Assembly (NCBI GenBank): GCA_019096155.1
Contig: JAHCVI010000004.1
Span: 3,162,001 to 3,226,000 of the forward strand
Length of the DNA stretch: 64,000 nucleotides
Direction: 5' to 3'
DNA from: Staphylotrichum longicolle
Taxonomy: Eukaryota > Ascomycota > Sordariomycetes > Sordariales > Chaetomiaceae
Shown here: in pieces, positions 46,448 through 56,520 of the stretch
Numbering within the stretch: the first letter of the stretch is position 1
Layout of the letters: every line of letters begins with the position of its first letter
Notes under the pieces: model-generated
The model's database searches: none
What the model was told of the DNA's origin: nothing
The model's input: only the letters and a program-made list of their open reading frames with translations
Program-made: the position numbers and the translations under genes

Positions 46448-47028
46448 CGTGGCCGGTCTCACGTTTTGCGCTTCACGGCAATCGGAGAGGGCGGTCTTGA
46501 CAGTATCAAGGACGGCAAGACAGAAGACGGAGGGGATCGAGAATCTGGTGGTTCTGAGACCGAGACAGAGCCCGGCAGGTGAGAATGCACAGGCTAACCA
46601 ATCAGTCTTGGTCTTTTGATTCACTAGGTTGCCTCTGAGACAACGCAGAGTCGCGTGCATGGTGCATGCCACTAATCAACCAACAGCATAAATGTCCGAT
46701 TAGGCGAAGGTACCTTCTGTACCCAACCGAACTTGGCGCCTGATCACTCACATCTCTTCTGCTCCCCTCGAGCCAAAGCTGAAGCGTGTCTGAAGGTCTC
46801 CAAAGAGATCAACAGTTTGGAAGAGAAATGCTTGAGTTGAATCTAATTTGATGTAGAATGGGCAGTTAATCGATTCTACACTGAATCAGGGGGCACGCAA
46901 ATCAACCTAAACGCTCACAACTTTTTCTTGGGCCGAACTGAAAAACATCACATCTGGTCCCCAGTTCATCGCTGCACTCATATCCAATGGACACGTTCAG
47001 ATGCCAGCCAACCCTTCGATGCTTGGAC
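46448..47028. other. Intergenic region upstream of the NLR-like gene
   Basis: No supported gene. Contains a GGTACC palindrome flanked by AAGGTACCTT (about 46705). Confidence 0.45.
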
Positions 47029-47716
47029 TCAGACGCCGAGGACGTTGATCTGCATCTGGTTGTTGGTCAAGCAAATCTCGCTGCCCACGATGGTGTCGTC
47101 GGATCGCCAGCAGCTGTCAAAGACCTTGCCCGCCGTGCGCGCGACGTCGTTGCTGAGAAGGGATCGCCGTTAGTAACGGGACTTTTACCAACTTTTTAGT
47201 TTGTTGTCTGGGCAGCCTGAGTGACTTACCAGTTGGCCGACTGCGACGACGCGGCCGACTTGCTGCCGACAATCCGCGCGCCCCCCTTGCGGCACATCTG
47301 GATGCTGAACACATTCGTGCCAATGGTGCAGGCGACCCCGTTCTTGCCCTTGCGAGCGAGGTCGTCGACGCAGGCTGCAGCATCGCGTCCCTGTATGCGC
47401 AGACCAACGGTGTTAGGACGACTGCTCATTCGGTGCTGTGAACTGGAGAAAGACATACCGGAGCACGCGGCCACCCGATCGATTCCTGATCGCACCTGAT
47501 CCTCTTCTGCAGGCCGCCGGCAGAGCCAACCACATCGGCAGCATGGGCGGCGGCGAGGGCCTCGTCGACCGTCAGGGCCGTGTCGGGGTGGGCAATGATG
47601 TCCTCAACCCACTGCTCAAAGGAGAAGATGGTGGGAGACACTCCGGCAGGGGCAGGGGCAGCGGCCACGGAGGCGGTCATGGCCAAGGCGGCCAAGGGGA
47701 GAAGGAGGCGGACCAT
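47029..47716 (-). CDS. Small secreted cysteine-containing protein
   Basis: Exons 47716-47459, 47390-47230 and 47152-47029 give about 180 residues. The chosen ATG gives MVRLLLPLAALAMTASVAAAPAPAG, a clear signal peptide with likely cleavage after an Ala motif. An in-frame ATG further upstream (47797) would bury it behind a hydrophilic leader, so it is less likely. The mature protein has seven cysteines (IRCDQES, AACVDD, VACTIG, QMCRKG, ANCNDVA, DSCWRS, SEICLTN). The order 'C..ES...P..C...C......C...GSA..C.DVA...VFDSC' recalls short secreted ascomycete proteins, possibly distantly Hce2/Ecp2-like. Function is unknown; an effector-like or cell-surface role is inferred only from secretion, size and cysteines. 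Intron 2 splits a Cys codon. Confidence 0.72.
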
Positions 47717-49272
47717 GTTGGCTGCTGTTGTTGAGCTTTGAATTTCGGAGTCTGACGGGACGGGAGGCTTGGGAGATTCAAACACTTGCTGCGACATGGC
47801 GGAGCGAGTCTCGCTTTAAATAGATATAATTCCACCGGTAGCCCAAGTATGTCTTCGTTCCCCATTCAGTCATATCATTGATCAAGTCCGAGTCGTTATT
47901 GCCATTATTGCACTGCTGACAGGGCAATATGTCCGTCAGCTCGGGCAGTCAGCTCACTCCATAGTGTTGATGCAACATCGCTGGGCTCACAAAGCTGCAC
48001 AGCCAACGACCCTCTCGGCTACCCGGTTAGCGAAATGTATGACAGTCTGCCGTCTTGGACCCCGAGAATGGTTCTCAGTCCCGGTCCTTGGCCCATCTCC
48101 TCCCGCCGGTTCCGATGCCACCTGCCCTTTGTTGCCCGCCAGATCATGCATTTTGGGGTCGAAATGCTCCTTCAACAGTCGCGGAAAATATCCGCTGCAA
48201 TGCAGTGCAAGTCAGCGTAGCCACTGGACTGTCAACGCTTACCTCCCCTGATCACTTGATTGATTTGGAATACATTCAGCTCTCAACAGTCAACACTCAG
48301 CGGCAATCGTGTGGTTTGTGAGGTGTTTTTGGCACTCGGACTGCAGAGTCAGATTGCTGAGACTTGTGCAGAGGCAACGTCAGGTCGCATTGATACGTTG
48401 GATGTGGTCGGAAAGTAGACTGTACCTTTGGTTGGAACAGACTCAAACATTCTCAGCTTCTGCTCAGCGTCCGTATCCTTTTGTGCCCAGTGTAGAAGTG
48501 TAAAAATCAGGCTTTCACCGGCTCAGTCTCATGACACGCAATGACTGGACCATGTACCGACCGCAGCTGCGTGACATAATTCGACTCTTTTCCCCCCCTC
48601 CTCTCTTTGACTACAGGATCGAAGCAGACCGCCAGAGGTTGCCAGGTTCGATCCAGTTTGAAGTTGACTCATTGAAAGAGCAATCACGCCGCTCAAGATA
48701 AGTCCTCAATTGGCTGGATCAAATACAGAAAGTTGCCTTTTGAAGAGACCGTGTTGATGAAACCTCGGGTTGCTTGATGGAGTCCATCCCTGGTAATGCT
48801 GAGTCTCTGGGAGCCAGGCAGCTTGCAAAGTTGCAATCCACCCTTGCCATCACAACTGCCAGGAATCCAACAAACAAACTGTTGCGGGTTAGGGTTACCA
48901 CATCCTCACCCCGATTCCATCACGTGACGTGACCTCAAGACTCACCGCGCCAAGCTCCATCGAGCAAGCAGCCAACGAACGACAGCACTGCTAGGAGCTC
49001 GACCTGCAGAGCCGACCGACCGCCGACCCGTCATTCCAAAACCACAACGTCGCTCGCTCGGCATCACCGACAACCCCCCCCCATCTCCCCTCACGCGCAG
49101 CGCACAACGCACCGCCGGAGACGCCCCATTGCACGGTGCCTCCTCGCGCGGGAAACGGAGCATCCCCCGTTCCAATTCCAATTCAACGAAACCACACGAA
49201 CTCACCACATCAGAACCCACCCTCCAAATCCCCGCCCCCCCAAAAAGGGAACGACAGATAAAACACAACACA
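47717..49272. other. Intergenic region of 1.6 kb
   Basis: No supported gene. A GGTTCGATCC word at 48645-48654 resembles a tRNA B box, but no cloverleaf forms around it. Confidence 0.5.
48920..48927 (+). promoter_or_regulatory. E-box palindrome TCACGTGA
   Basis: TCACGTGA followed at once by CGTGAC, about 350 bases upstream of the complex I subunit start. CACGTG is bound by Cbf1-class bHLH factors, known in yeasts to sit at respiratory and sulfur genes. Use here is inferred. Confidence 0.3.
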
Positions 49273-49707
49273 ATGTCCGCCCTCCGCCCCGCCACGGCCG
49301 CCCTCAGCGCGGCGGCCGCCCGCGCTTCTTCTTCTTCTTCCTCGGCCCTCGTCCCCGCGCGCTTCCGCTTCTTCTCGACGACCCCGCGCCGCGCCGGCGG
49401 CGGCGGCATGCAGTACGACCCGCCGTCGGGCTGGCTGTGGGGCGTGCGCCCGGGCGAGAAGTACCAGAACGAAGGGTGGGAGGGTCCCTTTTTTTATGGT
49501 TTCTGGGGCAGCATCATTGTGTTTGCCGTCGCGTACGCGTGGAAGCCTGATACGTCGTAAGTTTTTTTTCTCTCTTCTCTTTCTGAGGTGAGGGATTTGG
49601 CTTGGTTGGCTGACGAGGAAAATAGGATCCAGACTTGGGCGCTGGAGGAGGCGAGGAGGAGGTTGGAGGCTGAGGGGATTTTGAAGGAAGAGGAGGGGAA
49701 GAAATAG
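49273..49707 (+). CDS. Mitochondrial complex I subunit, ESSS/NDUFB11 type
   Basis: Exons 49273-49556 and 49626-49707 give 121 residues. An N-terminal mitochondrial presequence rich in Ala/Ser/Arg (MSALRPATAALSAAAARASS, then FRFFSTTPRRAGGG) precedes YDPPSGWLWGVRPGEKYQNEGWEGPFFYGFWGS. A single membrane helix (IIVFAVAYAW) follows, then a charged C-terminal helix (ALEEARRRLEAEG). This W/G/P-rich block before one membrane span is the signature of the ESSS accessory subunit (NDUFB11) in the membrane arm of NADH:ubiquinone oxidoreductase. Size and topology match the family. It converges on the BCAT gene, so two mitochondrial proteins are neighbours. Confidence 0.88.
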
Positions 49708-50141
49708 ATGGGGTTGTTGATGAGAGTTGGGGTGGGATGGGGATGGTATGTGTGTGTGCGTGATAGAGGAGGTTATTTCATCGATGAGGCAGGCAGGCAG
49801 GCAGGCAGGCAGACAGATTTTGCGAATGCGCATAGACACCTACATATGGATGCGGAGTGGGCTGTACATGGGCTGGTTGAGCCGTTTTCTTTGGTTTGTC
49901 TCCCTGCTGTCGCCGTCATCGCCGTCGTCAAAGATTTTTGCTGGGTCAAGAATGGTAGACCATCATCCGGTGATAGAGAAGAGATGCCGTTGTGGAAGTT
50001 CACTTTTTGAGATTGCCACTGTTTTTAGAGGGAAAAACAAAAGACGCCCGAATATCAACGCTCAAATTACTTCGCCATCAGCTATATACAAGTCTAGATC
50101 CCACCCTCCCCCCATATACACCCGTCTCCTCCGTTCTCTCT
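49708..50141. other. Convergent 3' region with microsatellite
   Basis: 3' flanks of the complex I subunit and BCAT; contains (AGGC)6 and no gene. Confidence 0.5.
49787..49810 (+). repeat. (AGGC)6 microsatellite
   Basis: Six perfect tetranucleotide units followed by an AGAC variant. Confidence 0.9.
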
Positions 50142-51386
50142 CTAGCACACGTAGCTCCACTCGTGCGCGTCATCGCCGTACTGCCGCGCCTCGATCCAGT
50201 TCTTCATCTTGGTGGCAATCTCGCCCGACTCCTCGTGGTCCTTGAGCCCGCAGTGCACCATCTTGCCCTTCCAGCTGATGGAGCGCACGGGGCTGACAAT
50301 GGCGGCCGTGCCGGCGCCAAAGGCCTCGACCAGCCGGCCCTCGCTCGCGGCCTCGTCCAGCTCCTGCATGGTGTACTTGCGCTCGACAATGTTCCAGCCC
50401 TGCGGCGCCAGGCGCTCGCGGGCGAGCGACAGCACCGAGTCGCGCGTGACGCCCTCGAGGATGGTGCCGTCGAGCGGGGCCGTGATGAGCTCGTTCTGGC
50501 CCGTCTGCTTGTTCTTGATGGCCACGAAGAAGTTCATGGTGCCGACCTCGGTCACGAACTCCTCCTCGCCGAACAGCCACAGGTTCTGCTGGAAGCCGCG
50601 GCTCATGGCCTCGCGCTGCGGCACGATGCACGGCGCGTAGTTGGCGCCCAGCTTCTTGTCGCCGACGCCGCCGGGCCAGGCGCGCACGGCGTAGTCGGTG
50701 GCCTCGAGCGAGATGGCCTTGAAGCCGGTCGGGTAGTACGGGCCGACGGGCGAGGCGATGACGAAGAGGAGGGCGGAGCCGGGCGGGCCGACGCCGAGCG
50801 TCTTTTGGGTGCCGATCATGGTCGGGCGCAGGTACAGCGAGTAGCCGCGCTCCTCGGGGATGAAGCGGCTCTCGAGCTTGGTGAACTGGGCGATCAGGTC
50901 GATCATGGCGGTCGAGCTGAAGTTGGGCAGGGCGATGCGGGCCGACGACTTGTTGAAGCGCTCCATGTTCTTGTCCGGGCGAAACAGGCGGATCTGGCCG
51001 GCCTTGTCCTTGTAGGCCTTCATGCCCTCAAAGCACTCAAAGGCGTAGTGGAAGACGCAGGTGGCCGGGTCGAGCGACAGGTTCTGGTAGGGCGTGATGT
51101 GGGGTTTTTGCCAGCCCGTCGTCTTGTTCCACTCGATGGTGAGCATGTGGTCGGTGAAGTTGCGGCCAAAGACGAGGTCCTCGGACTTCTTGAGCGGCTT
51201 GGGCGCCGACGTCTTTTGGATCACCAGCTGGCTCGGGTCGATGTCCTGCAGCTTGGTCTCGGACGCGGCCTCGGGGCTGATGCTGTACTGGCGCGCAGCC
51301 TGGAACAGGCCGAGCGGTGAAGCGCGCCGCGGCGCAACGAAGGCGGACGCCCTCGGGGCGCACCGCGGGAGGAGTTGCCGCATCAT
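50142..51386 (-). CDS. BAT1: Branched-chain amino acid aminotransferase, mitochondrial
   Basis: Single exon of 414 residues from the ATG at 51386 (MMRQLLPRCAPRASAFVAPRR). That start gives an Arg/Ser/Ala-rich mitochondrial targeting peptide; the frame is open further upstream but without a presequence-like composition. The body is a fold-type IV PLP transaminase: FGRNFTDHMLTIEW, FHYAFECFEGMKAY, RLFRPDKNMERF, and the PLP lysine in GGVGDKKLGANYAP. Then come FVTEVGTMNFFV and GTAAIVSPVRSI, which shape the cofactor and substrate site. It catalyses reversible transfer of amino groups between Leu/Ile/Val and 2-oxoglutarate, the last step of branched-chain amino acid synthesis and the first of degradation. 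The family is certain; a mitochondrial location is inferred from the presequence. Paralogues exist in many fungi, so the symbol is by best analogy. Confidence 0.93.
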   Translation of the reverse strand: MMRQLLPRCAPRASAFVAPRRASPLGLFQAARQYSISPEAASETKLQDIDPSQLVIQKTSAPKPLKKSEDLVFGRNFTDHMLTIEWNKTTGWQKPHITPYQNLSLDPATCVFHYAFECFEGMKAYKDKAGQIRLFRPDKNMERFNKSSARIALPNFSSTAMIDLIAQFTKLESRFIPEERGYSLYLRPTMIGTQKTLGVGPPGSALLFVIASPVGPYYPTGFKAISLEATDYAVRAWPGGVGDKKLGANYAPCIVPQREAMSRGFQQNLWLFGEEEFVTEVGTMNFFVAIKNKQTGQNELITAPLDGTILEGVTRDSVLSLARERLAPQGWNIVERKYTMQELDEAASEGRLVEAFGAGTAAIVSPVRSISWKGKMVHCGLKDHEESGEIATKMKNWIEARQYGDDAHEWSYVC

Positions 51387-52331
51387 GGTTGCGGTGTTGA
51401 GGATGGTGTTGAGGATGGTGTTGACGTTGCGAGCGAGGCCAATTGGAGTGTTGAGTGCTCGGTCGGGAACCCAGGCGAGAGTGGTCGATCGGAAATGTTC
51501 AGGCCAAACCAATTGACTGCTGAACCGGGTGATTCATCAGCACCGCACACGGGAAACGGGCCGCTGTCTGATAAACCACCTAATAGTACACACAAAATCT
51601 CGGAGCGCAATCGGAGATGGACGATAGCGTGGTCGAGGCGACGCAGCTGGTCCAATCAAACCTGGACCCTGCAGGAAGCTCCAGCAGGGGTGTTTGACAT
51701 GAACCGTGGCAAGCCGCACGAACCGCTCTGAGACAGTTCTGCATGGTGATGTCTGGAGGAAGGAAGCCGAGTTGACCCCATTCTGCTTTTGCTGTGTCAA
51801 TTCTCGATTTGTCTTGTCTTGCAGCCCCGAGAGCTGGGGGGCTGGGGAACTTTTACTGATTTTAAACTTTCTTTTTTTCTTCGGTTATCTTGAGCCAGAC
51901 AAAGCGAAACTCTGTGCTGCTCTGGAATCAGCAACGTATCCTGGGGCTGAAACCAGCGTTAGGCACTGTCCGGTTAGCAATGTTTTCAGAGGCCCGCTTG
52001 GCGCAGCGAATCGTGGGGTAGTTGGTTCGCGGGCCCTTCCGGCGCGGCCTGGCGATTCAAGATGCAGCTCCAAAAGTTGGGAATAGCCTCCCATCCGTTC
52101 CCGTCTATCCCAACCTGGGTTCCGTCAACCGCGCACGATTGACTACGTGGTACCTAGCGACGGCAGTTTTGACCAAATACAAATACCTCGATGCTGGACG
52201 ACAAGAAACCCCAGACGCCTTGGTGATCAGCGGAAACCCGAGCTGACGACGACGACGACGACGACGACTGTCAGCATTCAGCAGCACGCGATTGACACAA
52301 CCGCCATGATAGCGAGGTGACACGAGACACC
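51387..52331. other. Divergent promoter region, BCAT / SCY1-like
   Basis: No gene seen. Holds a (GAC)8 repeat close to the SCY1-like start. Confidence 0.5.
52245..52268 (+). repeat. (GAC)8 trinucleotide repeat
   Basis: Eight perfect GAC units about 65-90 bases upstream of the ATG at 52332, probably in the promoter or 5' UTR of the SCY1-like gene. Confidence 0.9.
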
Positions 52332-55300
52332 ATGTTTGCCAACGCGCTCAAGTCGATCGACAAACAACTACCATCTCGCCCAACATCACATCGACCGCGG
52401 GGCCATGGAAGATCTACCCGGCCAAGAACAAGAAGACGGGCAAGGAGTGCTCCGTCTTCGTCTTCGATAAGAAGGCTCTCGATGCCCATCGCAGCGGCAT
52501 GAGCCGCCCCGAGGTTGCCGAGTTCAAGAGGTCCGTCGATGCCGTCGTTGAGCGCCTCAAGAAGAGGGCCTCGGCCATCGCCAAGCTGCGACACCCCGGC
52601 ATCTTGGAGGTCGTCGAGCCAGTCGAGGAGACAAGGGGCGGCGGGTTGCAGTTTGTTGCCGAGGCCGTGACGGCCTCTCTTTCGGGCCTATTACAAGAGA
52701 AGGATGATCAGGAAAGAGGCGGGGCCAGTGGCCGGGCAAGTCGATATGTGACCGAGGACGCCGACGGGACCCGCAGGAGACGCGAGCTCGAGATTGACGA
52801 GTTGGAGATACAAAAGGGCCTGTTGCAGGTCAGCAAGGCATTGGAGTTCTTGCACGACAATGCCGGTCTCGTCCATGGCAACCTGACGCCAGATGCCATT
52901 CTCATCAACGCCAAGGCAAGTACTGAACACAAGCCGCGTGCCATCCCTCACACATTAACCATGACCTGCGATAGTCGGATTGGAAGCTTAGTGGTCTGTC
53001 ATTCTGCAGTCCGCCCGAAGGCTCAAATGGCCACAGCTCGATCCAGCCCATCAACTTGCGCGAGGTCCTGAGACACAGCCCCAGCCTGCCTCGCGCCGTC
53101 CAGTTGAACACCGACTATACCTCTCCTGACTTCGTCATCGACAATAACCTCACGGCGTCCGCCGACATGTTCAGCCTGGGATTGCTGATTGTTGCACTTT
53201 ACAATTCGCCTCACAAATCCCCCATATCTTGCAACGGCAGCTTGTCTGCGTACCAACGCCTGTTCCAGTCTTCACAGAGCGTCCCCAACTCGACCAACAA
53301 CTTTCTTTCCTCTCGCGCGCTGCCCAAGGAGCTCACAAACCATGTGCTCCCCAGGCTCATCACGCGCAGACCTGCCCAGCGAATGACTGCCGCCGAGTTC
53401 CAGCAGAGCGAATTCTTCAACAACATTCTCGTCTCCACCATCCGCTTCCTCGACACCTTCCCCGCCAAGACGCCAAACGAAAAGTCGCAGTTCCTCAGGG
53501 GCTTGATCAAAGTGCTACCGTCGTTCCCCAAGTCTGTCATGGAGAGGAAGCTTCTACCTGCCCTTCTCGAGGAGCTCAAGGATAAGGAACTCATCTCGCT
53601 GATCCTGCACAATGTCTTCAAGATCATCGAGCTGCTCCCTTCGGGCAAGAGGGCGTTCGGAGACAAGGTGCGCCCCAGTCTTAAGGAAATCTTTGTCTCC
53701 AACGTCAAGCAGGCACAAGAGAAGGATCCGGCCCGGGACGCTGGCTTGATGGTTGTCATCGAGCAGCTCCCTGTCATTGGGGATAACTGCGCGGGCAAGG
53801 AGTTCAAAGATGGTGAGTTTCACGACCAGCATTCCCCAGTCTCGAAGTGGGTGTTGACTTTCCCCTAGACATACTACCCGTAATCTTTAATGCTCTGGAG
53901 TCCCCGACGCCCTCACTCGTGGACGCTGCCCTGAGGAGTCTCCCCTCGGTGCTACCTCAGCTGGACTTTAGCACCATCAAAAACGAGCTGTTCCCGGTAA
54001 TCGCCACCATTTTCAGCAAAACCAACAGCCTTGCAATCAAAGTCAGGGGCTTGCAGGCCTTTGTGACGCTCTGCGGCGGCTCCAACGACCCAGGTGGCGA
54101 CGACGGCCTGGACGGGCTCGCGCCGCAGAAAAAGAAGGCGACATCATCCACGGCATTAGACAAGTACACCATGCAAGAGAAGATCGTGCCGCTGATCAAG
54201 GCCATCAAAACCAAGGAACCTGCCGTAATGATCGCCGCGCTGAACGTCCTCCAAGTCGTCGGCAAGGTTGCCGACGCCGACTTTGTGGCCATGGACATTC
54301 TCCCTGTCCTTTGGAGCATGAGCTTGGGGCCGCTCTTGGACCTCAAGCAGTTTCAAAGGTTCATGGACCTCATCAAGACCTTGTCGAGCAGGGTTGAAGA
54401 AGAGCAGACCAAGAAACTGCAAGAGCTGGCCGGCGGCTCCGCCAACAACTCGGCCGTCAAGGACGATTTTATGTCCTTTGGTCCCGTCTCGGGCTCATCT
54501 CTCGACGCCAACGGCACAACCGAAACGGACTTTGAAATGCTCGTCAAGGGCGAGTCCAGCGGCACTTCATCCAACCCGCTCGACTCGGGCTGGGACACCA
54601 CAGCCCTCGCCTCTCCCACCGCAGGAGCCAGCAGGAAGTCGACACCAACAGCCGCCTTCTCCTGGTCAAGCCCTCCCGCAGCCTCACCCGCAGTCCCTGC
54701 CGTCAAGGCGCAACCACCAGGATTCCGGACCATCACGCCCGACCTCGCAAGCTTCCAGCCCATCACCCCGACAGCGACGCAGTTCTCCCAGCCTCTCCAA
54801 CCAACCTCCACCTCCAAAGCAAGCACTCTCCCAACATCCCCGCTCGCGTTGCAGTCAACATCCATTAACTGGTCCACCGCGGCTGCATCCAATCCATGGT
54901 CGTCCTCCTCTCCCGCCACCCACCAACAGCAACAGCAGCACCACCCACCACCAACATCCGCCTTCGGCTCCCTCTCCCTCGGCCAACAACAACAGCAGCA
55001 GCAGCAGAACCGCACCCCGTCCTTCTCCCTCCCGCCTCCCCCGGGCGCCGGAGCCGGCACCACGGCAACACAAACCTCGGCGTCGAGCTTCTCGGGCTTC
55101 AGTCTTGCGCCGCCGCCCGGTGCGTCGTCTTCGTCGTCTCAGATGCAAATGCAGCGGCCGCAGATTACGAGCACGGCGTCGACGCCTGCTTTTGGGGGGA
55201 TGGCGGGGCCCGGGGCAGGGGCAGGGATGGGGAGTATGGGGATGGGAATGGGGATGGCGAGTAAGATGGGTTCGGGTGTGAATTCGGGTATGGGGATGGG

Positions 55301-55531
55301 GATGGGGATGGGGACGGGCATGGGCATGGGTAGTGGAGCGAGCATGAACAGTATGATGGGCGCGGGGATGGGATGGGGAATGGGGCGAGTATGAACAGCA
55401 TGATGGGGATGGGGATGGGGGGTATGGGGGTATGGGGCAGGGACAGCAAGGACAGGGCCAAAACCCGGACAGGACAGGGACAGGGACAGGGACAGAAGTC
55501 AGGGTTGGACAAGTATGAGAGTCTTCTGTAA
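52332..55531 (+). CDS. SCY1-like pseudokinase (SCYL2/Ppk32-like), frame breaks at both ends
   Basis: Proposed exons 52332-52915, 52975-53812 and 53869-55531. The start MFANALKSI and the following block TTISPNITSTAGPWKIY are typical of fungal SCY1-like proteins but lie in different frames, so an indel between 52350 and 52375 is needed. The kinase-like domain has a degenerate catalytic loop (LVHGNLTPDAILIN instead of HRDLKPxN), so it is a pseudokinase. A HEAT-repeat solenoid follows (SFPKSVMERKLLPALLEELKD, DILPVIFNALESPTPSLVD), then a Ser/Thr/Gln/Pro-rich region and a Met-Gly tail. The expected terminal KSGLDKYESLL is present at 55497-55531 but out of frame with the HEAT exon. SCY1-like proteins act in clathrin/Golgi membrane traffic or tRNA export. 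Intron 1 uses a GC-AG donor. Confidence 0.85.
52916..52974 (+). other. GC-AG intron in the SCY1-like gene
   Basis: Donor AAG|GCAAGT at 52915/52916 and acceptor GATAG at 52974. Only this donor keeps the frame INAK|SDWKLSGLSF; the nearest GT (GTACTG) gives the wrong phase. Confidence 0.75.
55200..55440 (+). repeat. Met-Gly-coding G-rich low-complexity tract
   Basis: Repeated GGGATG/GGGCATG words encode Gly-Met-rich sequence (GMGMGMASKMGSGVNSGMGMG). The coding strand has many runs of three to six G, so it could form G-quadruplexes and is prone to slippage or sequencing indels. Confidence 0.85.
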
Positions 55532-56520
55532 AGACGGCTGGACAAGTATGCGAGGTCTTTTTCAAACAACGGGCGGGACCCGGCCGGTTTTGTTGGGTTT
55601 GAGTTTGTCTGAGCGAGGATTTGGGCTGTCATTTTATAGAGGCATGGCTTGGTTGGTTCGTGTAGTTTGGGATGGTGTATGGCTAGAGCACTGGACGAAG
55701 ATGTGGGATAGGGTCTAATGAAATCATCTCCGTTTGAAGATGGGGAGCAGCGAGCCCGGTCAAACCACACACATCCTACTTGGTCCGAGTGACAGATCGA
55801 TTTGCCTGCCAAAGTTTCCATTGGTTAAGTTGACGACGTGCGTGCGTGCAGAATAGCATCGCGATACAATGTTGCTTTCTGAAACACAGTACTTCACGTC
55901 AGTCAAGCTCAGACACACCAGCGAAGCAGGAATCGACAGTATGGTAAACATCAGATCTTGACCGTATTATACTTCTACATCTAGCTCTCTCCCAACGCAT
56001 TCCACTTCCTGACCATTCTGATCAGGAGGACACCGAGATTAGGGTCCGTCATCATACGGCTCATGAGGCCGTCCCGTCAGAGCCCCACGGCTGATACTCT
56101 ATGTACATGGAAATCCACACAACAAAGAAAGAAAACACGTCTTTTGGGACAAAACCGACTGTGCAAGATGGAGCCATTGCAAGCCCACAAGAGAACCTCG
56201 CCTTGTCTTGTGATGAGGAAGGATGAGCCAGCAGGGCCCGATCCGAAGACGCGCGTGCTGAGCCCAGCTGGGGGTTGATGGGCGGTTCTGCTCAGGGTGG
56301 GCAGAGGGGACAGAAGGCCAGGACAAGAGAGAAAGAGAAAGGAGGGAAGGGAGAAGAAAAAAGACAAAACAGGGTATCATGCATGTCTCTTGCCGAAGAA
56401 GACTGAAGGAAACGGAGAAACAAGAAAAAAGGAGACAAAACGCCAGCCCCAACAATAGCACCGCGGGCAAGCAAGCAACGAGTGCGAACGCAAGAAAAGC
56501 CCAACACCACCGCTGCTCTT
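55532..56520. other. Convergent intergenic region, SCY1-like / sirtuin
   Basis: About 1 kb with no supported gene; contains the 3' flanks of both neighbours. Confidence 0.5.

Noticed and set aside
48645..48654. GGTTCGATCC resembling a tRNA B box
   Set aside because: The flanking bases do not form a T stem or an acceptor stem, so no tRNA can be drawn.
49992..51320. 442-codon plus-strand frame opposite BCAT
   Set aside because: Antisense shadow of a GC-rich gene; its composition is Leu/Gly/Ala/Arg/Asp with no domain.
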